Shown here: positions 1 to 7,080 of the stretch, piece after piece
Layout: every line of letters starts with the position of its first letter
Position numbering within the stretch: the stretch's first letter is position 1
Assembly (NCBI GenBank): GCA_016934175.1
Contig: JAFGTI010000032.1
Span: 1-14,322, forward strand
Origin: Acholeplasmataceae bacterium
GTDB taxonomy: Bacteria; Bacillota_I; Bacilli_A; Acholeplasmatales; Acholeplasmataceae
Direction of reading: 5' to 3'
Length of the DNA: 14,322 nt
Made by a program: the position numbers and the translations under genes
Notes under the pieces: generated by a model
Databases searched by the model: none
The model's input: only the letters and a program-made list of their open reading frames with translations
Told to the model about the DNA's origin: nothing

Positions 1-573
1 ATTCCTAATATCATGGGAATCTTTGGTTATTTAAACTTTATGGAATGTTATCATGGTATTGTTAGTATGAATCACCAATTAAACGGTATCTTAAATACTA
101 ACCAAAGCAATATAGATTTTTTTAATGGTAAGGGATATATCGAAAAAGATTGGGGAAAATCATTTCCTAAATCATATGTTTGGCTTCAATCTAATCATTT
201 TAAAGATCCAAATACTTCTTTTCTATTCAGTTATGCTGATATTCCATTTTTAGGGTTCCATTTTAAAGGTTTGATTATGAATTTTATCTATCAAAATAAA
301 GAATATCGGTTTGCTACTTATAATAATGCGAAAGTAAAGAAAGAAACAATTGAAGATGGTCATGTTTATTATGAAATAAAAAAAGGAAAATATTTGTTAG
401 AAATTCATGCTAAATCTTCGGTTCAAGTTGAACTTGCATCACCAAAGAATGGTTTGATGGTAGATAAAATCAAAGAAGGTTTATCAGGTAATATAACGAT
501 TAAACTCTATGAAAAAGATAAACTCATTTATGAGGATATCGGAAAACATGCAGGCATTGAGATTATGAAATAA
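1..573 (+). CDS. Tocopherol-cyclase-like protein, 5'-truncated by window edge
   Basis: The reading frame is open from base 1, so the gene begins before the window; the first Met (position 13) is probably internal because the residues before it (IPN) continue a conserved-looking PN-MG-F stretch. The visible 190 residues include a FMECYHG motif near the start and a GKGYIEKDWG-FP--YVWLQSNHF block around residues 43-65, typical of the tocopherol cyclase/hydroxyneurosporene-synthase-like family (lipocalin-type beta barrels). The later part is beta-rich and polar, with no membrane segment. In plants and cyanobacteria these enzymes close the chromanol ring; in low-GC Firmicutes the role of such proteins is not known to me, and no prenylquinone genes are next to it. 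It converges on the diguanylate cyclase gene and ends directly at a terminator hairpin. Family call fairly sure, function unknown. Confidence 0.7.
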   Translation: MPNIMGIFGYLNFMECYHGIVSMNHQLNGILNTNQSNIDFFNGKGYIEKDWGKSFPKSYVWLQSNHFKDPNTSFLFSYADIPFLGFHFKGLIMNFIYQNKEYRFATYNNAKVKKETIEDGHVYYEIKKGKYLLEIHAKSSVQVELASPKNGLMVDKIKEGLSGNITIKLYEKDKLIYEDIGKHAGIEIMK

Positions 574-617
574 AAAAAACTTGTATAAAATCTGCTGATT
601 TCATGCAAGTTTTTTTT
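572..617. terminator. Bidirectional rho-independent terminator between convergent genes
   Basis: Eight A (572-579) and eight T (610-617) flank a hairpin whose arms are CTTGTATAAAAT (580-591) and ATTTCATGCAAG (598-609), with a CTGCTG loop and one G-T pair and one mismatch. With T-runs on both strands it can end transcripts of the + strand gene stopping at 573 and of the - strand diguanylate cyclase stopping at 631. Confidence 0.8.
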
Positions 618-630
618 ATTAATGTTTATC

Positions 631-1596
631 CTATTTTTTTTCAGAATATAGCGCAAATCGATTTTTTCCTGCTTTTTTTGCTATGTACATTGCATCATCT
701 GCATATGCTATCAGTGATCGGATATCTGTTGTATCTTTTGGATATAAAGACATTCCAATACTTAATGATAATGGTATTTGATGCCCATCGATTTCAATAG
801 GCTTTATTAAATAAGATTTGAAAGTGTTCCATATGTCATTAGTCATCGATTTGTCAACATGGTCTAATCCATAGATGAATAATCCAAATTCATCTCCAGC
901 AATTCTCATCTTGATACAATTTTCAAATGGAAGTTTTTTTAATCGATTAGAAAATTCAACAAGATATAAATCACCTATATGGTGACCATAAGTATCATTA
1001 ATCCTTTTAAAATTATCGATATCAATGAAACAAAAAAGGCTTTTTTTGTCTATATATTTATTAATAGCAAGTATCATTTCATCCTGATATTGGTATCTAC
1101 TAACAAGATCCGTAAGTGGATCCGCTACCAATCGGTTATTTAAAATCACATTTAGCTGATTGAGCTGTTGATTCATCTTTTCAATTTGTCTACCCTTATT
1201 GATTAATTCATTATTTAATTTTTGCATATAATCAAAGAACCCATTAGACTCAATATTCTCTGAATTAACATTAATTTCACCTTCATTAGCTTTCAATTCA
1301 AGTAGATGATTGATGAGTTTCAGTGATAAATCAGATGGTTTTTGATTAATGATATAGGCATAAAAATAACTAGATGTTATGTAGAGATATACAAAGAAAT
1401 TTTCGTTTCCATGTGAAAAATCAAAATGTTGGAAATCATTATGATTAAGTATTGCACTTTTTAATTTTGTTTCGTAGTCATTTTCATACAAACTAAAAAC
1501 TGAGTGCGAATGCACCCCAATCTTTTTTTCTGTATCAAAATATACTTTTTGTATAACACCCTGTGCATTTACTTTGAAAAATAATTCTTTAATCAT
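631..1596 (-). CDS. Diguanylate cyclase (GGDEF domain) with N-terminal sensory-like region
   Basis: A 321-residue protein predicted to make cyclic di-GMP from two GTP. Residues 1-110 have no firm match but look like a degenerate PAS-type sensor; residues 125-155 are a Gln/Asn/Leu-rich coiled-coil linker. The GGDEF domain spans about 157-320: DPLTDLVSR at 159-167, the metal-binding FIDIDNFKRIND segment at 190-201, the signature as AGDEF at 233-237, and YADDAMYIAKKAGKNRF at 298-314. The AGDEF variant keeps the G, D, E and F that matter for GTP and metal, so activity is likely. The inhibitory RxxD site is absent: FENC occupies its usual place five residues before the signature. There is no membrane segment, so it is probably cytoplasmic. 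Its ATG overlaps the TGA of the B12-binding gene (ATGA) and it has no clear ribosome binding site of its own, so translation is probably coupled. Confidence 0.9.
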   Translation of the reverse strand: MIKELFFKVNAQGVIQKVYFDTEKKIGVHSHSVFSLYENDYETKLKSAILNHNDFQHFDFSHGNENFFVYLYITSSYFYAYIINQKPSDLSLKLINHLLELKANEGEINVNSENIESNGFFDYMQKLNNELINKGRQIEKMNQQLNQLNVILNNRLVADPLTDLVSRYQYQDEMILAINKYIDKKSLFCFIDIDNFKRINDTYGHHIGDLYLVEFSNRLKKLPFENCIKMRIAGDEFGLFIYGLDHVDKSMTNDIWNTFKSYLIKPIEIDGHQIPLSLSIGMSLYPKDTTDIRSLIAYADDAMYIAKKAGKNRFALYSEKK

Positions 1597-2657
1597 TGAT
1601 CTTTGAAGACTTGATTAGCCCATTCAACTAATTCTTTAGCATCGTTAACAGATACATCAACTGGCCATTTTTTCCATACTTTATCTGTCATTTGAAATGC
1701 TCTTCCACCAACTGCAATTTTTTGATTTGGAAATCTATTTTTTATAGCATCAACAATCTCTCTACATTCTAAAAGATGCTGAGGCATCGTCACTGATAAA
1801 GCGACCAGATCAGGCTGATTAGCTTCAATACTTGTTAAAATTGCAAATTTGGGTATTGCGGCTCCTAAATAAATGCTATCCCAACCATGAAATTCAAATA
1901 AATCTGAAAGCATTCTTACACCCATTTCATGTAATTCTCCACCAATACCACAAGATAAAATTTTTCTTCCAATCTTTTTTGTTTCGAAAATCTGTGTATA
2001 AAACTGTGATAATACAACTTGTGTAATTGATGTCATGTAATGCTCTTGATCAACTGTAATGATAGATCGATGCCATAAATTTCCAATTTCAATCATAACA
2101 ACTTGTAAAATATCAATATAAATTTCTTCTATTGAAAGTTCAAGAGAAGCTAAGTTTTTTATATAATTAACTGCACCAATTGAATTACTATCTAACAAAT
2201 AATTTAAATAATTTTGACGGTAAATTCCGTATTTACCATGCATAAAGTTACTTGATTCTTCATTTAAATCCACACGCTTGGTCGCATCAATCGCATGATT
2301 CAATAATTTTTCGACATTAAAAAAGTCATCTTGCCCAAGTGTGTTTTTCAAAGCTTCTTTTAAGATTTCATAATGTAAAACCATCTGTTCTTCGACTCTT
2401 TTAGGTCCAAGGTCTTTAAGTAGATTAACCATCAACTTAAATAGCCAAATTGCATAATCAACAAATAATTTATCATCATTTAAGCGATGAGCAACCTCAA
2501 GAAAACTTAAATTATGTAGTATATCCTCATACATTCTTTTCTTACGATAATCATTATATTCGGTTTCTAAGCGTGGATCAATTTCAAATTGTTTAAGATA
2601 AACTAGGTCTGCAACTTTACTATACTCATCTGATAAGTGATGCATTAACAATCCCAT
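1593..2657 (-). CDS. CarH-like cobalamin-binding (putative photoreceptor) protein
   Basis: A 354-residue protein. The start is placed at the ATG at 2657 because GGAGG lies 8 bases upstream; a longer ATG at 2672 would put that GGAGG inside the gene. Residues 1-120 are helical and unrecognised; I see no MerR or other helix-turn-helix. About 140-215 form the helical cap and 232-354 the Rossmann-type B12 domain. The cap has W195-x9-E205-H206, the Wx9EH signature of CarH/light-sensing B12 domains, and H196 follows the Trp as in Thermus CarH, where that His ligates cobalt after light. The B12 domain has E241-L-H243-E-M-G246 (lower-ligand His), SVT at 288-290 and GG at 317-318. In CarH, adenosylcobalamin is the chromophore. 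Absence of a DNA-binding domain and coupling to a diguanylate cyclase gene suggest that the output is c-di-GMP. Alternatively it senses AdoCbl level rather than light. Confidence 0.85.
   Translation of the reverse strand: MGLLMHHLSDEYSKVADLVYLKQFEIDPRLETEYNDYRKKRMYEDILHNLSFLEVAHRLNDDKLFVDYAIWLFKLMVNLLKDLGPKRVEEQMVLHYEILKEALKNTLGQDDFFNVEKLLNHAIDATKRVDLNEESSNFMHGKYGIYRQNYLNYLLDSNSIGAVNYIKNLASLELSIEEIYIDILQVVMIEIGNLWHRSIITVDQEHYMTSITQVVLSQFYTQIFETKKIGRKILSCGIGGELHEMGVRMLSDLFEFHGWDSIYLGAAIPKFAILTSIEANQPDLVALSVTMPQHLLECREIVDAIKNRFPNQKIAVGGRAFQMTDKVWKKWPVDVSVNDAKELVEWANQVFKDQ
2040..2075 (-). other. Codons for the Wx9EH photosensory B12 motif
   Basis: The - strand reads W-H-R-S-I-I-T-V-D-Q-E-H. In CarH the Trp and the Glu-His pair contact the adenosyl side of the cofactor, and the His after the Trp becomes the second cobalt ligand after photolysis. 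All four residues are present here. This motif separates light-sensing B12 domains from those of methyltransferases and mutases. Confidence 0.8.
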
Positions 2658-2665
2658 TATTAGAT

Positions 2666-2670
2666 CCTCC
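2666..2670 (-). promoter_or_regulatory. Ribosome binding site deciding the B12-binding gene start
   Basis: GGAGG on the - strand stands 8 bases before the ATG at 2657. The alternative ATG at 2672 overlaps this site and has only a distant AGGA, so the shorter protein (five residues fewer) is favoured. Confidence 0.7.
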
Positions 2671-2694
2671 ATTAATTTATTATCATTCCTCTAT

Positions 2695-2705
2695 ATTTTA
2701 TCATA
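2695..2705 (-). promoter_or_regulatory. Candidate -10 region for the B12-binding/diguanylate cyclase unit
   Basis: The - strand reads TATGATAAAAT about 40 bases before the start codon, offering TATGAT or TAAAAT as a -10 element. No good -35 is seen; TTTCAA 16 bases before TAAAAT is the best available. The location, between the upstream operon's terminator and the gene, is what supports it. Confidence 0.35.
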
Positions 2706-2737
2706 TGATTTCTTGATTGAAATGTTTGAAAGTAAAT

Positions 2738-2752
2738 TTAAGAAAATCTTAA
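2738..2752. repeat. Perfect short inverted repeat upstream of the B12-binding gene
   Basis: TTAAGA-AAA-TCTTAA, a 6-base dyad with a 3-base centre, lies about 35 bases upstream of the candidate -10. It could be an operator, but dyads this short are common in AT-rich DNA and it has no second copy in the other intergenic regions. Confidence 0.3.
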
Positions 2753-2782
2753 GATTTCATTTGTTGCTTTCGTAGGTTGTTT

Positions 2783-2840
2783 AATAAAAAAGACCGGTGA
2801 TGATTAGATGTATATAAAATACAGTCATCACGATCTCTTT
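2783..2840 (-). terminator. Rho-independent terminator at the end of the ort-ora-arc operon
   Basis: Downstream of arcC the - strand has GTGATGA (2825-2831) pairing with TCATCAC (2796-2802), flanked by AAAGA/TCTTT pairing across a small internal bulge. A second inner stem TGTAT/ATACA stacks within the loop. The hairpin runs into TTTTTT then ATTAA. It separates the large operon from the B12-binding/diguanylate cyclase unit. Confidence 0.8.
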
Positions 2841-2845
2841 CTTAT

Positions 2846-3763
2846 CTAATAGTTAATGATGGTTCCACTTTGTTGTTTAAAAGCAAGTGCAGCATGTTCT
2901 AGTGAAGCAATAACTGCAGGTTTCTTAGTTGCTTTAACAAATGCCATACACGCTTCAATCTTTGGTAACATAGATCCCTTTTTGAAATGACCTTCCTTCA
3001 TTAATGTTTCTAAATCACTGAGGGTTGTCTCTCTAAGTTCTTTTTGATTAACTGTATTGAAGTCTAAGAAAACATAATCAACTGCAGTTAATATAATCAG
3101 TTCATCTGCATCAATAATTTCTGCCATTTTCGCACTCGCATGATCTTTATCAATGACTGCATCAACACCAATAAGTCTATGTCCTTTTTGAATCACGGGT
3201 ATGCCACCACCTCCGGCAGCAATCACGATCTGTTTATCTTTTAATAAAGCCAATATACTCTTCTTTTCTATAACATCAATCGGTTTAGGGCTCGCAACAA
3301 CTCTACGGTATCCTCTACCTGAATCTTCAACCATTGAATACCCTTGACTTGCTGCTAATTCATCAGCTTGTTCTTTAGAATAAAAACTTCCAATTGGTTT
3401 TGTTGGATGTTGAAAAGCAGAATCATTCACATCAACTAAAACTTGAGATACTACTGTAGAAATTGGACGATGGAAATTCTTTTCTTCCATCACATTATAG
3501 ATAGCATTTTGAATATGAAACCCAATATATCCTTGGCTCATGGCTCCACATTCCGCAAAAGGCATCAGTGGTGTTGATTCTGATTCGCTAAATGCTAAAT
3601 TAATCATACCTACTTGAGGCCCATTTCCATGAACAATCACGATATCATGATTTGCTTCAATCAATGGAAAAATAGCATGCGCCACGTCTTTTAGTAATTC
3701 TTTTTGTTCACTCGCATTTTTACCTAATGCGTTCCCGCCTAATGAGATGACATATCTAGACAT
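2846..3763 (-). CDS. arcC: Carbamate kinase
   Basis: Transfers the phosphate of carbamoyl phosphate to ADP, giving ATP, CO2 and ammonia: the energy-yielding last step of the arginine deiminase pathway, in the cytoplasm. The 305-residue protein has the amino-acid-kinase fold motifs SLGGNALGK (7-15), HGNGPQVG (45-52), AAGGGGIPV (182-190) and GVDAVIDKDHASA (199-211), and is near the usual 310 residues. I chose the ATG at 3763; a GTG three codons upstream has no ribosome binding site and gives a poorer family N-terminus. The gene overlaps the end of arcB by 8 bases, so translation is probably coupled. It is the last gene of the operon, with a terminator immediately after. Very confident. Confidence 0.96.
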   Translation of the reverse strand: MSRYVISLGGNALGKNASEQKELLKDVAHAIFPLIEANHDIVIVHGNGPQVGMINLAFSESESTPLMPFAECGAMSQGYIGFHIQNAIYNVMEEKNFHRPISTVVSQVLVDVNDSAFQHPTKPIGSFYSKEQADELAASQGYSMVEDSGRGYRRVVASPKPIDVIEKKSILALLKDKQIVIAAGGGGIPVIQKGHRLIGVDAVIDKDHASAKMAEIIDADELIILTAVDYVFLDFNTVNQKELRETTLSDLETLMKEGHFKKGSMLPKIEACMAFVKATKKPAVIASLEHAALAFKQQSGTIINY

Positions 3764-4775
3764 AAAGATCACTCAATGTTGCAAGCATCACTGCTTTTAT
3801 TGTATGCATTCTATTTTCTGCTTCATCAAAGACCACACTTTGATTAGACTCAATCACTTCATCAGTGACTTCTAATTCTCCCATTTTAACAATAGGGAAT
3901 TCTTCACCAAAATCATGTGCTATTTGTGCACCTAACTCTGTATTATTACCATGAAATGCAGGTAAGCAATGCATAAAGATTGCTGTTGGTTTTGCATTTT
4001 TCATTAATCTCATATTGACTTGATAAGGATGAAGTTCTTCAATTCTTGATTTCCAAACTTCTTTTGGTTCTCCCATTGAAACCCAAACATCAGTATATAA
4101 CACATCAGCATTTTGTGATGCTAAGATTGGATCTGTTGTGAAATTCAGTGAACCACCTGTTGATTTTGCAATACCTTCACACTTTTCAATTAAGGCTTTG
4201 TCTGGCCATAATTCTTTAGGGGCTGCTGCATAAAAATGCATCCCCATTTTTGCACAACCTATCATTAATGAATTCCCCATATTATTTCTTGCATCACCAA
4301 AATAAACGAATTTAATGCCTTTTAAATATCCAAATTGTTCTTGAATTGTTAAAAAGTCTGCAAGAATCTGTGTAGGATGATATGTGTCAGTTAATCCATT
4401 CCAAACCGGCACTCCAGCATATTCTCCTAGTGTTTCTACATCTTGTTGTAGATATCCTCTAAATTCAATACCATCATACATTCTACCTAAAACGCGAGCT
4501 GTATCTTTAACAGACTCTTTTTTACCCATCTGGGATCCGGTTGGTCCTAAATAGGTGACACCCATCCCTAAATCAAGTGCTCCCACTTCAAATGCACATC
4601 TTGTTCTTGTTGAATCCTTTTGAAAAAGTAAGACGACATTCTTATCGTGAAGGTGTTTATGATTAATTCCTTCATTCTTTTCATATTTTAGCTTAGCAGC
4701 CAAATTGATGAGATCTTGAATTTCTTCTGATGAGAAATCCAAAAGTGTAATTAAATTTCTTCCTTTTATATTCAT
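3756..4775 (-). CDS. arcB: Ornithine carbamoyltransferase, catabolic
   Basis: Phosphorolyses citrulline to ornithine and carbamoyl phosphate in the arginine deiminase pathway. The 339 residues match the usual length. Carbamoyl-phosphate-binding STRTR is at 55-59, HPTQ at 133-136, the ornithine-binding DVWVSMGE loop at 229-236 and the catalytic HCLP at 269-272. The start has AGGAG 6 bases upstream. It follows arcA after a 12-base gap and overlaps arcC by 8 bases. Sequence alone does not separate the anabolic (argF) from the catabolic enzyme; the position between arcA and arcC does. Its product ornithine is the substrate of the ornithine pathway encoded upstream in the same operon. Confidence 0.96.
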   Translation of the reverse strand: MNIKGRNLITLLDFSSEEIQDLINLAAKLKYEKNEGINHKHLHDKNVVLLFQKDSTRTRCAFEVGALDLGMGVTYLGPTGSQMGKKESVKDTARVLGRMYDGIEFRGYLQQDVETLGEYAGVPVWNGLTDTYHPTQILADFLTIQEQFGYLKGIKFVYFGDARNNMGNSLMIGCAKMGMHFYAAAPKELWPDKALIEKCEGIAKSTGGSLNFTTDPILASQNADVLYTDVWVSMGEPKEVWKSRIEELHPYQVNMRLMKNAKPTAIFMHCLPAFHGNNTELGAQIAHDFGEEFPIVKMGELEVTDEVIESNQSVVFDEAENRMHTIKAVMLATLSDLYV

Positions 4776-4787
4776 AATCTGCTCCTT

Positions 4788-5999
4788 TTATATTTCTTCT
4801 CTTTCTAATGGCATACTCATACATCTTGGGCCGCCTCGACCTCTAGATAATTCACTTGATTCTATTTCCAAAACTTCAACTCCAGCTTGTCTTAACATTT
4901 GGTTTGTGACATGATTGCGATCATAGACAATTACTTTACCTGGAGATACTGCCAAAGTATTTGCTGCATCGTTCCATTGTTCTCTAATACTGGTTATTTG
5001 ATCTTTACCACCACAACGAATAAGTCTTATTTTTATTTTTAAATGCTTTTCCAAAACTGTTTCTAAAGAATCAACAATTTTAACAACATCAAAACGTGTT
5101 TTATTCTTAGTAATTTCAAAAACTGTTAATTTCTTTTCAATTTCAGGATGAATGGTGAACATTCCAAAATCAATTTGAGTAAATACAGTATCTAGATGCA
5201 TAAATGCACGACTCTTAGGAATATTGAATGCAAGTACTGTTGTAAATTCATTATCTTCTTTAAACAGTAATTCTGCAAAATGTTCAATCGCTCTAGGATC
5301 AGTTCGACTCGATATCCCAATAGCAACAACATGTTTATTTAATACAAGCACGTCTCCCCCCTCTAAACGATATCGATCTAACCGGTCATAATAAAATGGA
5401 ATATTTTTAGAAGAGAACCTTGGATGATAGGTCAAGATGTACTCAGAGAACAATGTTTCTCTTTGTCTTGCTTGCATCGACATCTTACCTAAAGCAACAC
5501 CACATCCAACACTTGTAAAAGGATCTCTTTGAAAAAGCAAATTTGGCATCGGGTCAGTATAAAATGGATATTCATCTTCTAACATATCCATAATAGAAAT
5601 ACTCTTACCTAAAACAACCTCATTGGTTCTAATTCCTTCTATCATTTTTAAAATCATTTCTTTTATGGATAAACTAGTTAAGTATTGGTATAAACCATTC
5701 TTAATTGTAATTGAATTGATTTTAGACTCTTCAATGAATCCATTAACAAAATTGCTTAATACTTCTGGATGCGCTTCAAGTGCCTCAGTGATCATTTCAG
5801 TTAAATATAAAACTTCAACACCTTGATCTCTTAACGTTTGAGCAAATAAATCATGTTCTTCTTGAGCAATCTTCAAATAAGGTATATCATCGAAAAGCAA
5901 TTTTTCAAGTAAATCTGGAGTCAAATTTTCTAACTCTTTTCCCGGCCTATGCAATAAAACAGATTTTAATTTCCCAATCTCAGAATTAACTTTAATCAT
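4788..5999 (-). CDS. arcA: Arginine deiminase
   Basis: Hydrolyses L-arginine to L-citrulline and ammonia, the first step of the pathway. From the ATG at 5999 the protein has 403 residues, close to the usual 410, and begins MIKVNSEIGKLKSVLLHRPG as the family does; AGGAG lies 6 bases upstream. A frame extending 31 codons further has no family similarity and only overlaps alr. Active-site residues are visible: D159 in FQRDP, E213 in EGGD, H268 and D270 in MHLD, and the nucleophile C393 in the RGRGGPRCMSMPL tail. The start overlaps the end of alr by 8 bases. It opens the arcABC part of the operon but has no promoter or terminator before it, so it depends on upstream transcription. Confidence 0.96.
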   Translation of the reverse strand: MIKVNSEIGKLKSVLLHRPGKELENLTPDLLEKLLFDDIPYLKIAQEEHDLFAQTLRDQGVEVLYLTEMITEALEAHPEVLSNFVNGFIEESKINSITIKNGLYQYLTSLSIKEMILKMIEGIRTNEVVLGKSISIMDMLEDEYPFYTDPMPNLLFQRDPFTSVGCGVALGKMSMQARQRETLFSEYILTYHPRFSSKNIPFYYDRLDRYRLEGGDVLVLNKHVVAIGISSRTDPRAIEHFAELLFKEDNEFTTVLAFNIPKSRAFMHLDTVFTQIDFGMFTIHPEIEKKLTVFEITKNKTRFDVVKIVDSLETVLEKHLKIKIRLIRCGGKDQITSIREQWNDAANTLAVSPGKVIVYDRNHVTNQMLRQAGVEVLEIESSELSRGRGGPRCMSMPLEREEI

Positions 6000-7080
6000 T
6001 TTTTTCTCCTTTAATAAAAACTCTAGGTACTCGATATGAAAGTGATGTGCACACTTCATAATTAATCGTATGTAATCTTTTTGCAACATCATCTACAGAA
6101 ATCATATTGCCATAAAGTGTTGCTGTATCTCCAACATGTACATCCTCATCAATTTTAATAAAACATGCATCCATACAAATAATACCAACGATTTTATATT
6201 TCTTACCTTTAATTTCAACAAATCCAGTTTTATTTTTTCTAATCCATCCATCAGCATATCCAATAGGACATATACCAATCTTTTCATCTTCTTTTGCACA
6301 GTAAGTTGCTCCATACCCAACACATTCTAAAGGTTTAAGGTTTTTGATCTGAACAATCTTAGATTTAAGTGACATGACAGGTTTTAAATCAGGTTTAGGA
6401 TTATCCAAAGATAAACCATAAAGAGATATTCCTAATCTGTAATGTGTCGTAAAACGATACTCTTTTTCATATTTGAATGCTGATGATGAATTCGAAATAT
6501 GAACCATTGGTGGTAACGTTTTAATCATATCTAAGACTTTTTTAAATCTTGTAAGTTGTTTTTTATAGAACGTTTCATCTTCTGAAGCAGTTGCAAAATG
6601 TGTATAGATTCCTTTAAGTGATACATGTTTCATCATCTGTAATTCTTCTACCATTAAAGCGATTTCTTTTGGCTTAATAAAGCCATATCTAGACATACCT
6701 GAATCTACTTTTAAATGACATGTAACCCATAAACCTAGTGATTTAACTGCTTCATAAATCTCTTGGCTATAAATTGTTATATCAATGTGATATTTTGATG
6801 CAACGATTAAATCATTCGGCAAAATAGGTCCAAGCATTAATATCTCTATATCAGGAAATGCTTCTCTAATTTCCAATGCTTCTTCTAATAATGAAACAGC
6901 CGCAATTCGAATACCTTTCTCATAAAGGAACCGCATCACTTGAATTGCCCCATGCCCATATGCATTGGCTTTAATCACTGGAATCATAATCTTATGGGGT
7001 GTATGCTTTTTAGCTTCTAAAACATTATGCCATAGATGATCTAGATTAATTTCAGCCCACGTGGGTCTATAGATCTCCAT
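5992..7080 (-). CDS. alr: Alanine racemase
   Basis: PLP enzyme interconverting L- and D-alanine. The 362 residues have the fold-III racemase layout: barrel domain with VIKANAYGHG holding the PLP Lys37, GIYTHFATA at 158-166, ISNSSSAF at 195-202, RLGISLYG at 215-222, then the C-terminal beta domain with VGYGATY (catalytic Tyr256), GYADGW and the CMD motif near 302-304. AGGAGG sits 7 bases before the ATG at 7080; the ATG just before it (7083) is also possible. It overlaps orr by 14 bases and arcA by 8, so it is a true operon member. Inference: since 2-amino-4-oxopentanoate thiolase releases D-alanine, this enzyme probably recycles that product, not, or not only, supplying peptidoglycan. A racemase of other small amino acids is the alternative. 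Confidence 0.9.
   Translation of the reverse strand: MEIYRPTWAEINLDHLWHNVLEAKKHTPHKIMIPVIKANAYGHGAIQVMRFLYEKGIRIAAVSLLEEALEIREAFPDIEILMLGPILPNDLIVASKYHIDITIYSQEIYEAVKSLGLWVTCHLKVDSGMSRYGFIKPKEIALMVEELQMMKHVSLKGIYTHFATASEDETFYKKQLTRFKKVLDMIKTLPPMVHISNSSSAFKYEKEYRFTTHYRLGISLYGLSLDNPKPDLKPVMSLKSKIVQIKNLKPLECVGYGATYCAKEDEKIGICPIGYADGWIRKNKTGFVEIKGKKYKIVGIICMDACFIKIDEDVHVGDTATLYGNMISVDDVAKRLHTINYEVCTSLSYRVPRVFIKGEKND
6006..6010 (-). promoter_or_regulatory. Ribosome binding site deciding the arcA start
   Basis: AGGAG on the - strand, 6 bases before the ATG at 5999, lies inside the last codons of alr. It supports a 403-residue ArcA over a 434-residue reading. Confidence 0.75.

Noticed and set aside
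603..800. + strand frame of 65 codons rich in Phe and Leu
   Set aside because: It begins inside the terminator hairpin and runs antisense to the GGDEF domain; the hydrophobic look comes from the AT-rich complementary strand.
2846..3772. GTG start for arcC at 3772
   Set aside because: No ribosome binding site precedes it and the ATG three codons later gives the usual carbamate kinase N-terminus.
6102..6330. Open frames of 64-73 codons on both strands within alr
   Set aside because: They lie wholly inside alr in other frames, have no ribosome binding site and show low-complexity composition; alr itself has all family motifs.
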